The notes under the pieces were generated by a model. That model was not told where the DNA came from. It made no database searches and saw only the letters and a list, made by a program, of their open reading frames with translations. 64,000 nt of DNA, from NCBI RefSeq assembly GCF_014489595.1, contig NZ_CP060790.1, forward strand, positions 3,100,001-3,164,000. The letters are read 5' to 3'. Positions 11,387 to 20,347 of the stretch are shown in pieces. The DNA is from Paenacidovorax monticola. Lineage in GTDB: Bacteria; Pseudomonadota; Gammaproteobacteria; Burkholderiales; Burkholderiaceae_C. Both the position numbers and the translations under genes were made by a program. How positions within the stretch are numbered: the stretch's first letter is position 1; the number at the start of each line of letters is the position of its first letter.

Positions 11387-11422
11387 GCTCACCTGCGCGA
11401 ACGGACGGATAAACAGGTGAGC
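11387..11422 (-). promoter_or_regulatory. Shine-Dalgarno sequestering hairpin of the metH riboswitch
   Basis: GCTCACCTG (11422 to 11414) can pair over nine bases with CAGGTGAGC (11395 to 11387), which contains the AGGTGAG ribosome binding site of metH. The first arm also forms the 3' strand of the aptamer, so the two structures exclude each other. When SAH stabilises the aptamer the ribosome site is freed, an ON switch at translation. The pairing is seen; the mechanism is inference. Confidence 0.7.
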
Positions 11423-11498
11423 GTCGTTGGAAGAAAGGTCCCGAGCCCAAGCCTGACGGCGATCCGGGGTGGATGCCGCTGCAACGCTCCTTGGGCGA
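11414..11498 (-). promoter_or_regulatory. SAH riboswitch aptamer upstream of metH
   Basis: The S-adenosylhomocysteine aptamer features are present in order: GCCCAAG, GGAGCGTTGCA, a hairpin with CGGC/GCCG and ATCC/GGAT arms, CAGGCTTGGGC, a loop, and AACGACGCTCACC. GCCCAAG pairs with CTTGGGC (P1), and GAGCG pairs with CGCTC. The match to the known Ralstonia-type SAH aptamer is clear from memory. SAH riboswitches activate SAH recycling genes (ahcY, metH, metF), which fits the position before metH. Confidence 0.88.
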
Positions 11499-11535
11499 GG
11501 CCCGATTTTACCGGGCCCGGGCGGCGCGCGCCGCG

Positions 11536-12275
11536 TCAGCGCACGGGCAGGAACTGCAGGAAGGTGCCGCCCACGATGCCCTGCACGTAGCTGATCGCCG
11601 CGCGGCGGTATTTCTCGGTGGTCACGGCGGCCAGCAGGTCGATGCGCGCGATGATCTTGCCGAACTCGCGCTCGTAGCTCAGGTTGCGGCCCTGCGCGCC
11701 GATCTCGTCGGCCAGCAGCAGCGGCTGGCCCTGGGCATTGCGGCGCTGGGCCAGCATCCACACGGCAATTTCCACGTTGCGCGCGGCGTTGTAGAGGTGC
11801 TGCGCATCGAATCCGTCGAGCAGGAAGAACTCGGTCTTGCCGCCATGGGCCGTGATGATCATGTCGGCGGTGGCGTGGATGAAGGCCGCCACCCGGTCGC
11901 CAGCGAACTCGGGCGCGAGCGCCAGGCCCATGGCCGCGATGTCGCGGCGCCCTTGCAGCGGCCCCCAGGGCTGGCGCTGCTCGATGGCGGTGCGCACCTG
12001 CTCGATGGCCTGCTCCCGGCTCGCGGTGCCGCTCTTGCGCCATTCGGCGGGGTTGCGGCGGTAGAGCTTGTCCATGAGGCGGTATAGCCCGTCGAGGTTC
12101 TCCTTCATGGCCAGGGTGGCCATGCGGTTCACGTCGGACTGGGCGAGTTCGCCCGGCGAGGCGGCAGCGCCCTTGACCTCGCCGCGCGGCGTGGGCGCGC
12201 TGCCGGCACAGCCGACCAAAGCGGCACACAGCAGCCCCCCAGCCCCAGAACACCCCACGCCACAAGCCTTTGCAT
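11536..12275 (-). CDS. Conserved hypothetical lipoprotein, apparent frameshift in the signal peptide
   Basis: Reading from ATG at 12275 gives [14 protein letters not shown], the start of a signal peptide. It continues, after one missing G in a six-G run (12235-12240), as [14 protein letters not shown] with lipobox LVGC. The corrected protein has 246 residues and is probably anchored to a membrane by the cysteine. The mature part is helical, with [24 protein letters not shown] and [12 protein letters not shown] as recognisable blocks. I know no function for this family. Without correction, an ATG at 12294 gives a poor signal sequence, which supports the frameshift. It stands alone between metH and amiE. 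Confidence 0.75.
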
Positions 12276-12367
12276 AGGCGGCCATTATGGGCAAGCCGGC
12301 TCTTCGGCGGCGGCACCCGGCCAGGGCAGTTCACAGTATTTGACGGTGGTGCGGCCCGTCCCGGGGG

Positions 12368-13390
12368 TCAGGGATGGGGAATCCCTTCGATCGGGCACTC
12401 CTCGGTGCCGATCATGGGCCGGGTGATCGCCTCCACCGCTTCGCGCGTGCCCTCGGGGTCGCTGATCCAGCGGTTGTAGAAGCCATAGGGGCATGCCGCG
12501 ACGCCGTGGTCGCCGTCTCCTGACCGAATGACCCCGGTGTAGCCCCGGTGCAGCAGCTTGAACAGATGGTTCTCGCTCTGGCCGTTCTTGCGGAAATCGC
12601 GGATCAGGCGCGTGGACAGGGCTGCGTACTGCACGCCGTACTCCTCCTCGCCGCACTCGCCGAGCGTGCGGCCATCGAAACCGATGATCGCGCTGTGGCC
12701 GAAGTAGCTGTAGACGCCATCCCAGCCCGCCGCATTGGCCACGGCCACATAGCAGTTGTTGGCCCAGGCCATGGCCTTGGACATGAGCACCTGCTGCTCC
12801 TTGGCGGGGTACATGTAGCCCTGGCAGCGCACGATCAGCTCCGCGCCTTGCATGGCGCAGTCGCGCCAGATTTCGGGGTAATTGCCGTCGTCGCAGATGA
12901 TGAGGCTGATCTTCAGCCCCTTGGGGCCCTCGCTCACGTACGTGCGCTCGCCGGGGTACCAGCCCTCGATGGGCGTCCAGGGCATGATCTTGCGGTAGGT
13001 CTGCACGATCTCGCCCTGGTCGTTCATGAGAATGAGCGTGTTGTAGGGTGCCTTGTGCGGATGGGCCTCGTGCCGCTCGCCCGTGAGCGAGAAGACGCCC
13101 CATACCCTGGCCTTGCGGCAGGCCTCGGCGAAGACCTCGGTCTCGGCTCCCGGCACGGTGCTGGCCGTGTCGTACATCTCCTGGGCGTCGTACATGATGC
13201 CGTGGGTGCTGTACTCAGGGAAGATCACCAGGTCCAGGCCCGGCAGGCCCGACTTCATGCCGACCACCATGTCGGCGATCCTGCGCGCGTTGTCCAGCAC
13301 CTCGGCCCGGGTGTGCAGCCGGGGCATCTTGTAGTTGACCACGGCCACGCCCACCGTGTCCTTGCTGCTCGAAATGTCGCCATGCATCAT
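12368..13390 (-). CDS. amiE: Aliphatic amidase AmiE
   Basis: Hydrolyses short aliphatic amides (acetamide, propionamide) to the acid and ammonia. The 340-aa sequence follows the Pseudomonas enzyme closely, from [10 protein letters not shown] to the C-terminus. The nitrilase-fold triad is present: E59 in FPEYS, the lysine of YRKIMPW near 134, and the cysteine of [13 protein letters not shown] near 166. The close relative formamidase AmiF is less likely, judging from the N-terminus. AAGGAG lies before the first ATG, directly after the fmdB stop. It is the last gene of the urtABCDE-fmdA-fmdB-amiE operon and the family is cytoplasmic. Confidence 0.93.
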   Translation of the reverse strand: MMHGDISSSKDTVGVAVVNYKMPRLHTRAEVLDNARRIADMVVGMKSGLPGLDLVIFPEYSTHGIMYDAQEMYDTASTVPGAETEVFAEACRKARVWGVFSLTGERHEAHPHKAPYNTLILMNDQGEIVQTYRKIMPWTPIEGWYPGERTYVSEGPKGLKISLIICDDGNYPEIWRDCAMQGAELIVRCQGYMYPAKEQQVLMSKAMAWANNCYVAVANAAGWDGVYSYFGHSAIIGFDGRTLGECGEEEYGVQYAALSTRLIRDFRKNGQSENHLFKLLHRGYTGVIRSGDGDHGVAACPYGFYNRWISDPEGTREAVEAITRPMIGTEECPIEGIPHP

Positions 13391-13406
13391 TGCCGTCTCT
13401 CCTTCG

Positions 13407-13768
13407 TCAGTGGCTGATCATCCAGGGGCGCTTGGACGGGAAGGCCTTGGCCCCATTGGCAGCCGTCACGGTGGCGCCCCGCTTGCCGCCCCCGCGCCGC
13501 AGCACCCGCAGCCCGCGGGATGGCGCAAGCGCCCGTAACTGCCCTCCGCGCCGTCGCGCGAACGGCGGGGCTCATGCCGCGCGCGTTCGTTGGTTTCATG
13601 GGCGCGGCGCGCGTCGGCCGTGGTGCAGGCCAGGCGCGGCGCGCTGGCGAACACGCGCGGCGAGGCCGCCGCGCACTGCGGGCAGGGCGCCGGCTCGTTG
13701 CGCTGCGCCAGACTGCGCAGCGCATCGAATCCGCCGCACTGCGCGCACAGATAGTCGTAGGTGGGCAT
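13407..13768 (-). CDS. fmdB: FmdB family zinc-ribbon protein, apparent frameshift
   Basis: A small protein starting [13 protein letters not shown], with a CxxC pair at the N-terminus, a second pair in PCPQCAAA, and a later CGCC. This is the FmdB zinc ribbon, proposed as a regulator of formamidase. The frame as read stops early at GAPP. One missing G in the run at 13489-13493 restores [16 protein letters not shown] and the end [10 protein letters not shown], a family-typical tail, giving 120 residues. GAGGAG lies seven bases before the start. The restored stop lies 16 bases before the amiE start, which explains an otherwise odd gap. Confidence 0.85.
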
Positions 13769-13784
13769 GCGCGGACTCCTCGTC

Positions 13785-15014
13785 TCACTTGTCGGGGGCG
13801 ATGGGCAGGTCCACGCCGCCCGTGATGATCTTCTGCGGCCCCTCGGCCGTGGGGTTGATGTCGAAGTCGAAGATCTCCGTGGGCAACCACAGCGTGGCGC
13901 AGGCGTTGGGAACGTCCACCACGCCGCTGATGTGGCCCTGCACGGGCGCCGTGCCCAGCAGCGAGTAGGCCTGGGCGCCGCTGTAGCCGAACTTCTTCAG
14001 GTACTCGATGGCGTTCAGGCAGGCCTGGCGGTAGGCCACGGTCACGTCCAGGTAGTGCTGCTGGCCCTTCTCGTCCACCGAGATGCCTTCGAAGATCAGG
14101 TAGTCCTTGTAGTTGGGCGTGATGGGGCTGGGCTTGAAGATGGGGTTCTTGATGCCGTACTTGGCCATGCCGCCCTTGATGAGATTGACCTTCATGTGTA
14201 CCCAGCCAGCCATCTCGATGGCGCCGCAGAAGGTGATCTCGCCGTCGCCCTGGCTGAAGTGCAGGTCGCCCACGCTCAGGCCCGCGCCGTCCACATAGAC
14301 CGGAAAGAACACGCGCGAGCCGCGCGACAGGTCCTTGATGTCGCAGTTGCCGCCATGCTCGCGCGGCGGCACGGTGCGCGCGCCCTCGGCGGCGGCCTTG
14401 GCGCGGGCCTCGCCCTGCATCCGGCCCATGTGGGCGGTGTCGGCCTTGGGCGGGTTGGCCAGGCCGGGGATGCGCTCGGGGTCGGTGGCGATGAGGCCGG
14501 TCTCGCGTTCGTTCCAGGCAGCCAGCATCTGGGGGTCGGGCAGGCAGCCGATCAGGCCCGGGTGGATCAGGCCGGCGAAGTTGACGCCCGGAATGTGGCG
14601 GCTCTTAGTGAACATGCCATGGAAGTCCCAGATGGACTTCTGGGCCAGCGGGAAATGCTCGTCGAGGAAGCCGCCGCCGTTCTGCTTGGAGAAAAAGCCG
14701 TTGAAGCCCCACAGGCTGTCGTCGCGCGCGCCGATGTCCAGCAGGTCCACGACCAGCAGGTCGCCGGGCTCAGCACCCTTGACGCCCACGGGGCCGGACA
14801 GGAAGTGGACGGTGGACAGGTCCACGTCGCGCACGTCCTCGGCGCTGTCGTTGTTCTGGATGGCGCCGCCGGTCCAGTCATAGGTCTCCAGCTTGAACTC
14901 CGCGCCCGGCTCCACCCAGACCGCCATGGGAATGTCCGGATGCCAGCGGTTGTGCACCTGCGGGTTGTCGTAGGGGGACTGGTTGAGATCGACCTTGATC
15001 AGGGTTTCGGCCAT
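13785..15014 (-). CDS. fmdA: Formamidase (acetamidase/formamidase family)
   Basis: Hydrolyses formamide to formate and ammonia. The 409-aa protein matches FmdA of Methylophilus in length and motifs: WHPDIPMAVWVEPG near the start, DWTGGAIQNNDSAEDV, GDLLVVDLLDIG, IPGVNFAGLIHPGLIGC, REHGGNCDIKDLSRGSRV, and HFSQGDGEITFCGAIEM. The metal- and substrate-binding acidic and histidine residues of the family are in these blocks. AAGGAG lies six bases before the ATG. It is preceded by the transporter genes and followed 16 bases later by fmdB, so uptake and hydrolysis are co-transcribed. Confidence 0.95.
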   Translation of the reverse strand: MAETLIKVDLNQSPYDNPQVHNRWHPDIPMAVWVEPGAEFKLETYDWTGGAIQNNDSAEDVRDVDLSTVHFLSGPVGVKGAEPGDLLVVDLLDIGARDDSLWGFNGFFSKQNGGGFLDEHFPLAQKSIWDFHGMFTKSRHIPGVNFAGLIHPGLIGCLPDPQMLAAWNERETGLIATDPERIPGLANPPKADTAHMGRMQGEARAKAAAEGARTVPPREHGGNCDIKDLSRGSRVFFPVYVDGAGLSVGDLHFSQGDGEITFCGAIEMAGWVHMKVNLIKGGMAKYGIKNPIFKPSPITPNYKDYLIFEGISVDEKGQQHYLDVTVAYRQACLNAIEYLKKFGYSGAQAYSLLGTAPVQGHISGVVDVPNACATLWLPTEIFDFDINPTAEGPQKIITGGVDLPIAPDK

Positions 15015-15047
15015 GGTGTGCTCCTTGCGATAGCAGTGGGAAAAGGA

Positions 15048-15736
15048 TCAGACGGAGAGATAGGACTTGATGCGTTGTTCGTCGGTATCGGCGCGCGCCG
15101 TCTCATGGACCAGTCGGCCGCCCTCGATGACGAACAGCCGGTCGGCCACGTCCATGGCAAACGAGAGCACCTGCTCGCTGACCACGATGGTGAGTTGGCG
15201 CAGCTTGCGGATCTCGTTGAGGGCCTTGGCGATGTCCTTGATGATCGAAGGCTGGATGCCCTCGGTGGGCTCGTCCAGCAGCAGCACCTTGGGGTCCGTG
15301 ACCAGGGCGCGCGCGATCGCCAGCTGCTGCTGCTGCCCGCCCGAGAGGTTGCCGCCCTTGCGCCGGCGCATGTCCCACAGCACGGGGAACAGCGCGTAGA
15401 TCTCCTCGGGAATCTGGCGCGTCTTCGCGTTTTCCAGGCCGGTCTGGATGTTCTCTTCCACCGTGAGCGTGGGAAAGATCATGCGGCCCTGGGGCACGTA
15501 GGCAATGCCCTTGGCCACGCGCCGGAAGCTCTCGTCCGCCGTCACGTCCTGCCCGGCCACCGTGACCTGGCCGCTCTTGACAGGCATGACCCCATGAGGC
15601 TTTTGAACAGCGTGGTCTTGCCCATGCCGTTGCGGCCCATGATGGCGATGGTTTCGTTCTTCCGGCCTTCAAAGGAGATGCCGTGCAGCGCCTCGCTCTG
15701 GCCATAGGCCACGTACAGATCATTGACTTGCAGCAT
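15048..15736 (-). CDS. urtE: Urea/amide ABC transporter ATPase UrtE, apparent frameshift
   Basis: Second ATPase of a branched-chain-type importer. Walker A is GRNGMGKTT, the signature is LSGGQQQQLAIARAL, Walker B is LLLDEPTEGIQPSI, and the switch region is VVSEQ. The end VHET...SYLSV is UrtE-like. The frame breaks after LFKSLMG at 15590-15593, and one missing G restores GVMPVKSG and a 229-aa protein. AGGAG overlaps the urtD stop region just before the start, so translation is coupled. Identity as a urea or short-chain-amide system rests on the operon partners. Confidence 0.92.
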
Positions 15737-15745
15737 GTGCTTCTC

Positions 15746-16489
15746 CTAGTGCCCGAGGTAGACGTCGATGACCTTGGGATCGGCCTGCACCTTGTCCATG
15801 GGGCCCTCGGCGAGGATCTTTCCCTGGTGCATGACGGTGACCTTGTGGGCGATGCGCGCCACGAACTCCATGTCGTGCTCGATGACGATGACGGAGCGGT
15901 TCCTGCAGATGCGCTGCAGCAGCTCGGCCGTCAGCTCGCGCTCGCGGGCGCTCATGCCGGCGATGGGCTCGTCCAGCATCAGCAGCTCGGGCTCCTGCAT
16001 GAGCAGCATGCCGATCTCCAGCCACTGCTTCTGCCCGTGGCTGAGCAGGCCGGCCTCCGTGTCCAGGCGCTCGCCCAGGCCGATATCGGCGGCCACGGCC
16101 TGCACGCGCTCGCGCACCGCCTCGGTGCATCGGAAGGCCAGGGCGCCGAACACGGAACGGCCCTCGGGGTAGGACACCTCCAGGTTCTGGAAGACCGAGA
16201 GGTTCTCGTAGATGGACGGCGTCTGGAACTTGCGCCCAATCCCCAGGCGCACACGCTGGTGCTCGGCCATGCGCGTCAGCTCCTCGTTCTTGAACTTGAT
16301 GCTGCCGCCCGTGGCGCGCGTCTTGCCGCAGATCAGGTCCAGCAGCGTGGTCTTGCCCGCGCCGTTGGGGCCGATGATGACGCGCAGCTCGTTCCTGTCG
16401 ATGTACAGGTTCAACGCGTCGATGGCCTTGAATCCGTCGAACGAGACCGTGAGGTCTTCCACGGCCAGCGTAAAGTCGGTATTGCTCAT
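15746..16489 (-). CDS. urtD: Urea/amide ABC transporter ATPase UrtD
   Basis: A 247-aa ABC ATPase of the LivG type. Walker A is GPNGAGKTTLLD, the signature is the UrtD-characteristic LSHGQKQWLEIG (instead of LSGGQ), Walker B is LLMLDEPIAGM, and the H-loop is VIEHDMEFV. The LSHGQKQWLEIG form separates UrtD from LivG and supports the urea-family assignment. It lies between urtC and urtE with spacings of only 9 to 16 bases. Confidence 0.95.
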   Translation of the reverse strand: MSNTDFTLAVEDLTVSFDGFKAIDALNLYIDRNELRVIIGPNGAGKTTLLDLICGKTRATGGSIKFKNEELTRMAEHQRVRLGIGRKFQTPSIYENLSVFQNLEVSYPEGRSVFGALAFRCTEAVRERVQAVAADIGLGERLDTEAGLLSHGQKQWLEIGMLLMQEPELLMLDEPIAGMSARERELTAELLQRICRNRSVIVIEHDMEFVARIAHKVTVMHQGKILAEGPMDKVQADPKVIDVYLGH

Positions 16490-16505
16490 GGCATGCTCCG
16501 ATGGT

Positions 16506-17726
16506 TCAGACGCCCTGGCGGCGGATGCCCTCGGGCATCACGGACGCCGCCGCGTCGGAAGGCTTGGCCTGCGGGGCCGATGCGGCCACCGCCGGCACGG
16601 GGGTGGTCAGCACAGCCGGCTGCTGTACTGCGGCGGCGCGAAGCGCCTCGCGCCGCCCCTTCCACCAGGGTGCGATGCGGCTCTCCCACAGGCCCGCAAG
16701 CCCCATGGGGAAGGCCATGGTCACGCTGATGAACAGGCCCGCCATGAGGAACAGCCACAGGTCGGGAAAGCTCTCCGAGAAGTAGGTCTTGCCCGCGTTG
16801 ACCAGCAGCGTGCCGTACACGGCCCCCACGAGGCTCATGCGCCCGCCCACGGCGGCATAGATCACCATCTCGATCGACGGCACGATGCCCACGAAGCTCG
16901 GCGACATGAACCCCACCTGCAGCGTGAACAACGCCCCGCCGATGCCCGACAGCGCCGCCGCCAGGCAGAACGCGAAGACCTTGAAGTTGGCCACGTCGTA
17001 GCCGGAGAAGCGCACGCGGTCTTCCTTGTCGCGCATGGCCAGCAGCAGCGTGCCCACTTTGCCGGTCTGTATCCAGCGGCACAGCACGATGGCGCCGATC
17101 AGCAGGGCCACGCACACGTAGTAGAGGATGTACTTGGCGCTGTCGGTGCGCGTGTCCCATCCCCACAGGGTCTTGAGGTCGGTCATGCCGTTGACGCCGC
17201 CCGTGTAGCCTTGCTGGCCGATGATGAGCACGGTGAGGATCAGCGCCACGGCCTGCGTGATGATGGCGAAGTACACCCCGCCCACGCGGCGCTTGAACAT
17301 GGCGAAGCTGATGATCCAGGCCAGCAGCGTGGGCACGGCGATGACGGCGGCCAGCGCAAACGGCAGGCTCTTGAACGGCAGCCAGAAGCTGGGCAGCTCG
17401 GTCAGCTGGTTCCAGTCCATGAAGTCGGGGATGCCCGGCGTGGACTGGATGGCCGTGCTCGCGGGGTCGGACGCCTCCAGCTTGAGAAACATGGCCATGG
17501 CGTAGCCGCCCAGGCCGAAGAACACGCCCTGGCCCAGGCTGAGCACGCCGCCATAGCCCCAGACCATGACCAGGCCGATGGCGACAAAGGCATAGGTCAG
17601 GTACTTGCCGACCAGGTTGAGGCGGAAGATGTCCAGCGCCAGGGGCAGCACCACCGCCAGCAGGACGGTGAGCAGCACCAGGCTGGCGAGCTGGTAGCGC
17701 TGTATCCAGGCTTTGAGGGCTTGCAT
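16506..17726 (-). CDS. urtC: Urea/amide ABC transporter permease UrtC
   Basis: A LivM-type membrane permease of 406 residues with about ten helices. Recognisable blocks are YGGVLSLGQGVFFGLGGYAMAMFL, GGVYFAIITQAVALILT, and GRMSLVGAVYGTLLVNAGKTYFSE with the YFSE motif typical of UrtC. An alanine- and proline-rich cytoplasmic tail closes the protein. I start at MQALKAW because GGAG is seven bases upstream. An in-frame ATG at 17768 has no such site. It pairs with UrtB to form the channel. Confidence 0.93.
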   Translation of the reverse strand: MQALKAWIQRYQLASLVLLTVLLAVVLPLALDIFRLNLVGKYLTYAFVAIGLVMVWGYGGVLSLGQGVFFGLGGYAMAMFLKLEASDPASTAIQSTPGIPDFMDWNQLTELPSFWLPFKSLPFALAAVIAVPTLLAWIISFAMFKRRVGGVYFAIITQAVALILTVLIIGQQGYTGGVNGMTDLKTLWGWDTRTDSAKYILYYVCVALLIGAIVLCRWIQTGKVGTLLLAMRDKEDRVRFSGYDVANFKVFAFCLAAALSGIGGALFTLQVGFMSPSFVGIVPSIEMVIYAAVGGRMSLVGAVYGTLLVNAGKTYFSESFPDLWLFLMAGLFISVTMAFPMGLAGLWESRIAPWWKGRREALRAAAVQQPAVLTTPVPAVAASAPQAKPSDAAASVMPEGIRRQGV

Positions 17727-17777
17727 GGAAAGACTCCGGTGAACTCTGGGAAATCGAGGGTCAGCCAAGGCGCCGCA

Positions 17778-18692
17778 TCAGCGGCGCACCTTGGAAGCGA
17801 ACAGCCCTTGCGGACGCATCATCAAAATCAGCACGATCAGGGACAGCGTGATCACCTTGGCCATGGAGCCGGCCATGAAGAACTCGGTGATGGACTGCGT
17901 CTGGGCGATGCCGAAGGCCGAGACCACGGTGCCCAGCAGGCTGGCCGCGCCGCCGAAGGTGACGACCAGGAAGGCGTCCACGATGTACAGCGAGCCCGAG
18001 GTGGGGCCGGTCGAGCCGATGGTGGTGAAGGCCGCGCCGGCCACGCCGGCGATGCCGCAGCCGATGGCGAAGGTCAGGCGGTCGGTGCGCTTGGTGTCGA
18101 TGCCGATGGCGTTGGCCATGACGCGGTTGCTCACCGTGGCGCGCACCCGCAGGCCCCAGCGGCTCTTGTGCAGCGCGATCAGCACGCCGGCCGTGACCAC
18201 CACGGTCAGCGCCAGCACGAACAGGCCGTTGATGGGGATGTCCAGCCCCTCGGCCGGCGCCCACGAGCCCATCAGCCAGTCCGGCAGCGTGGGGCTGACC
18301 TCCTTGGGGCCGATGAAGGTGCGAAAGCACTGCTGCAGCGCCAGGCTCACGCCCCAGGTGGCCAGCAGCGTGTCCAGCGGGCGCTTGTAGAGGTGGCGGA
18401 TCAGCCCCCACTCCACCAGCCAGCCCGCCACGAAGGCAAAGCCGAAGGCCGCCACGATGGCCAGCGGAAAGTAGTAAGGCATGAACTCGGGCGCGTGCTG
18501 CGCGGTGAGCGTGGAGCCCAGGTAGATGGTGTAGGCGCCGATGGTCATGAACTCGCCATGCGCCATGTTGATCACGCCCATCTGGCCAAAGATGATGGCC
18601 AGGCCCAGGCCCATCAGCAACAGCACGGCAAACAGGCTCAGCCCCGCGAAGCCCTGCATCAGGCCGATGTTCATCATGTCGGAAAAACTCAT
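17778..18692 (-). CDS. urtB: Urea/amide ABC transporter permease UrtB
   Basis: A LivH-type permease of 304 residues with about eight helices. Family blocks include GLGLAIIFGQMGVINMAHGEFMTIGAY (read with the usual breaks), RVRATVSNRVMANAIGID and TFGGAASLLGTVVSA. AGGAG lies seven bases before MSFSDMMN. Reading further upstream would enter repeat R2, so the longer start is rejected. The gene is separated from urtA by that repeat, unlike the tight spacing of the genes downstream. Confidence 0.94.
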   Translation of the reverse strand: MSFSDMMNIGLMQGFAGLSLFAVLLLMGLGLAIIFGQMGVINMAHGEFMTIGAYTIYLGSTLTAQHAPEFMPYYFPLAIVAAFGFAFVAGWLVEWGLIRHLYKRPLDTLLATWGVSLALQQCFRTFIGPKEVSPTLPDWLMGSWAPAEGLDIPINGLFVLALTVVVTAGVLIALHKSRWGLRVRATVSNRVMANAIGIDTKRTDRLTFAIGCGIAGVAGAAFTTIGSTGPTSGSLYIVDAFLVVTFGGAASLLGTVVSAFGIAQTQSITEFFMAGSMAKVITLSLIVLILMMRPQGLFASKVRR

Positions 18693-18755
18693 GGTGCAGC
18701 TCCTGCGCGCAAGCCAATCGGGAAACGCAATCAATACGACGAACCACCCCTGCCT

Positions 18756-18875
18756 GAAACTGGCAGAGCCCAACGCGGGAGACACCGAGGAAGGGCCGCC
18801 CCGCACCGAGGGTGTCGTCCCCCTCCCCGCGAAGCGGGTAGAGAGGGGGAAGGCGCGTAAGCGCCTCAAAGGGTG
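18756..18875 (-). repeat. Repeat R2, copy a, between urtA and urtB
   Basis: Contains AACTGGC, a GTCCCCCTC block and a nested hairpin: outer arms CCCCCTC/GAGGGGG, inner arms CCCGC/GCGGG around GAA. It ends close to the urtA stop codon. Copies b (45171-45293) and c (52966-53095) keep the fold with different inner-stem bases. A role in stabilising the upstream receptor mRNA is inferred by analogy with malE-malF REP elements. Confidence 0.85.
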
Positions 18876-18876
18876 C

Positions 18877-20142
18877 TTACTGATAACCCTTGGGGAAGGG
18901 ATCGGGTTTGATGAGTTCGGGGGACTCGGAGACCACCTTGAACGTGCCGTCGGGCTGCCCCATGGCGATGCGCGACTTGCTCCAGAGATGGTGGTTGGCA
19001 TCGACCTTCACGTAGCCTTCCGGCGCGGTCTTGAGTTCGATGCCAGGCGATGCCGCGACCACCTTGTCCACGTCGAAGCTCTTGGCCTTTTCCACGGCGG
19101 CCTTCCACAGCCAGGGGCCCAGGTAGCCGGCCTGGGTCACGTCGCCGATGACGGCATTGGGGCCGTACTTGGCCTTGAAGGCGGCCACGAACTTCTTGTT
19201 GTTCTCGTTGTCCAGCGTCTGGAAGTACTTCATCGAGGAATAGAAGCCCGTGAAGTTCTCGCCGCCCACGCCGGTCATCTCGTCCTCGGTCACCGACAGC
19301 GTGACCAGCAGCTGCTTGTCGCCCGTGATGCCCGCGGCCTTGAGCGCCTTGTAGAAGGCCACGTTGGAGCCGCCCACCACGGCCACGAACAGGCAGTCAG
19401 GCTTCTGCAGCTTGATCTTGTTCATCAGCGAGCCGAAGTTGGTGCTGCCCAGCGGGTAGTACTCCTCGCCGACGACCTTGCCCTTCTGGAAGTTCTCGAT
19501 GTGCTTGCGCGCGATCTTCATCGAGGTGCGCGGCCAGATGTAGTCCGAGCCGATCAGGAAGAAGGTCTTGGCCTTCTTCTCGGCCTTGGCCCAGTCCAGG
19601 CTGTACAGGATCTGCTGCGTGGCTTCCTGGCCCGTGTAGATCACGTTCTTGGACTGCTCCAGGCCTTCGTAGAAGGTGGGGTAGTACAGCAGGCCGTTTT
19701 CCTTCTCGAACACGGGCAGCACGGCCTTGCGCGAGGCGCTGGTCCAGCAGCCGAAGACGGCGGCGCAGCGGTCGTTGATGAGCAGCTTCTTGGACTTTTC
19801 GGCGAAGGTGGGCCAGTCCGAGGCGCCGTCTTCCTTGATGACCTTGATCTTGCGCCCCAGCACGCCGCCCATGGCGTTGATCTGGTCGATGGCCAGCTGC
19901 TCCGCCTGGATGGAGCCCGTCTCGGAGATCGCCATCGTGCCCGTGGCCGAGTGCAACTGGCCCACGATCACTTCCGTGTCGGTGACGGCGAGCTTGGTGG
20001 TGTTGACCTGTGCCGTGGTCTGCCCGAAGGACCACGCCGGAAGGCCGGCCACCGAGGCGGCGCCCAGCGCCTGCAGCATGCGGCGGCGGCCGGCGTCCAG
20101 GTCGCCCGGGCGGATCGCGGAGGGGTCGTGTTGGTGCTTCAT
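18877..20142 (-). CDS. urtA: Urea/amide ABC transporter substrate-binding protein UrtA
   Basis: Periplasmic receptor of 421 residues. The N-terminus has RRRMLQALGAASVAG, a twin-arginine-like export signal. The mature protein shows the UrtA/FmdD blocks VGQLHSATGTMAISE, CAAVFGCWTSASRKAVLPV, NGLLYYPTFYEGLEQSKN, and FLIGSDYIWPRTSMKI. UrtA/FmdD proteins bind urea and short-chain amides; with formamidase and amidase in the operon an amide substrate is at least as likely as urea. AAGGAG precedes the start. It is the first operon gene, divergent from the sensor kinase. Confidence 0.95.
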   Translation of the reverse strand: MKHQHDPSAIRPGDLDAGRRRMLQALGAASVAGLPAWSFGQTTAQVNTTKLAVTDTEVIVGQLHSATGTMAISETGSIQAEQLAIDQINAMGGVLGRKIKVIKEDGASDWPTFAEKSKKLLINDRCAAVFGCWTSASRKAVLPVFEKENGLLYYPTFYEGLEQSKNVIYTGQEATQQILYSLDWAKAEKKAKTFFLIGSDYIWPRTSMKIARKHIENFQKGKVVGEEYYPLGSTNFGSLMNKIKLQKPDCLFVAVVGGSNVAFYKALKAAGITGDKQLLVTLSVTEDEMTGVGGENFTGFYSSMKYFQTLDNENNKKFVAAFKAKYGPNAVIGDVTQAGYLGPWLWKAAVEKAKSFDVDKVVAASPGIELKTAPEGYVKVDANHHLWSKSRIAMGQPDGTFKVVSESPELIKPDPFPKGYQ

Positions 20143-20240
20143 AGGGGACACTCCTTGCAGGAACAAAAGGGGGTTGAAAGGGCATGTAGGCGGTGTTCCG
20201 CGCTGGAATGAAGGTTAGGGACAACCCTTGCGCAGGCCCA

Positions 20241-20256
20241 TACGTCAATTAACGTA
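20241..20256. promoter_or_regulatory. Inverted repeat, candidate response-regulator site
   Basis: TACGT-CAATTA-ACGTA lies in the 205-bp spacer between urtA (start 20142) and the divergent hybrid kinase (start 20348). It is about 100 bases from each start, a position suited to activation of the amide operon by the LuxR-type regulator at 23799. Binding is inference. Confidence 0.45.
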
Positions 20257-20347
20257 GCCGCGCGCCACGCGCCGTTCCCCCCCGGCGGCGCCACTGCACT
20301 GCTCGGGGGCTTCGTGCACCAAGAACGGTTCTTGCTTGAACCGGCGC

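Noticed and set aside
11384..12334. Upstream in-frame extension of metH giving a 1229-residue protein
   Set aside because: The extension crosses the SAH riboswitch and the lipoprotein gene in a shadow frame. The MSDLSIPP start has a ribosome site and matches the family.
18693..19001. Longer start for urtB
   Set aside because: It would run through repeat R2 and into urtA. MSFSDMMN has AGGAG at good spacing and begins where the family begins.
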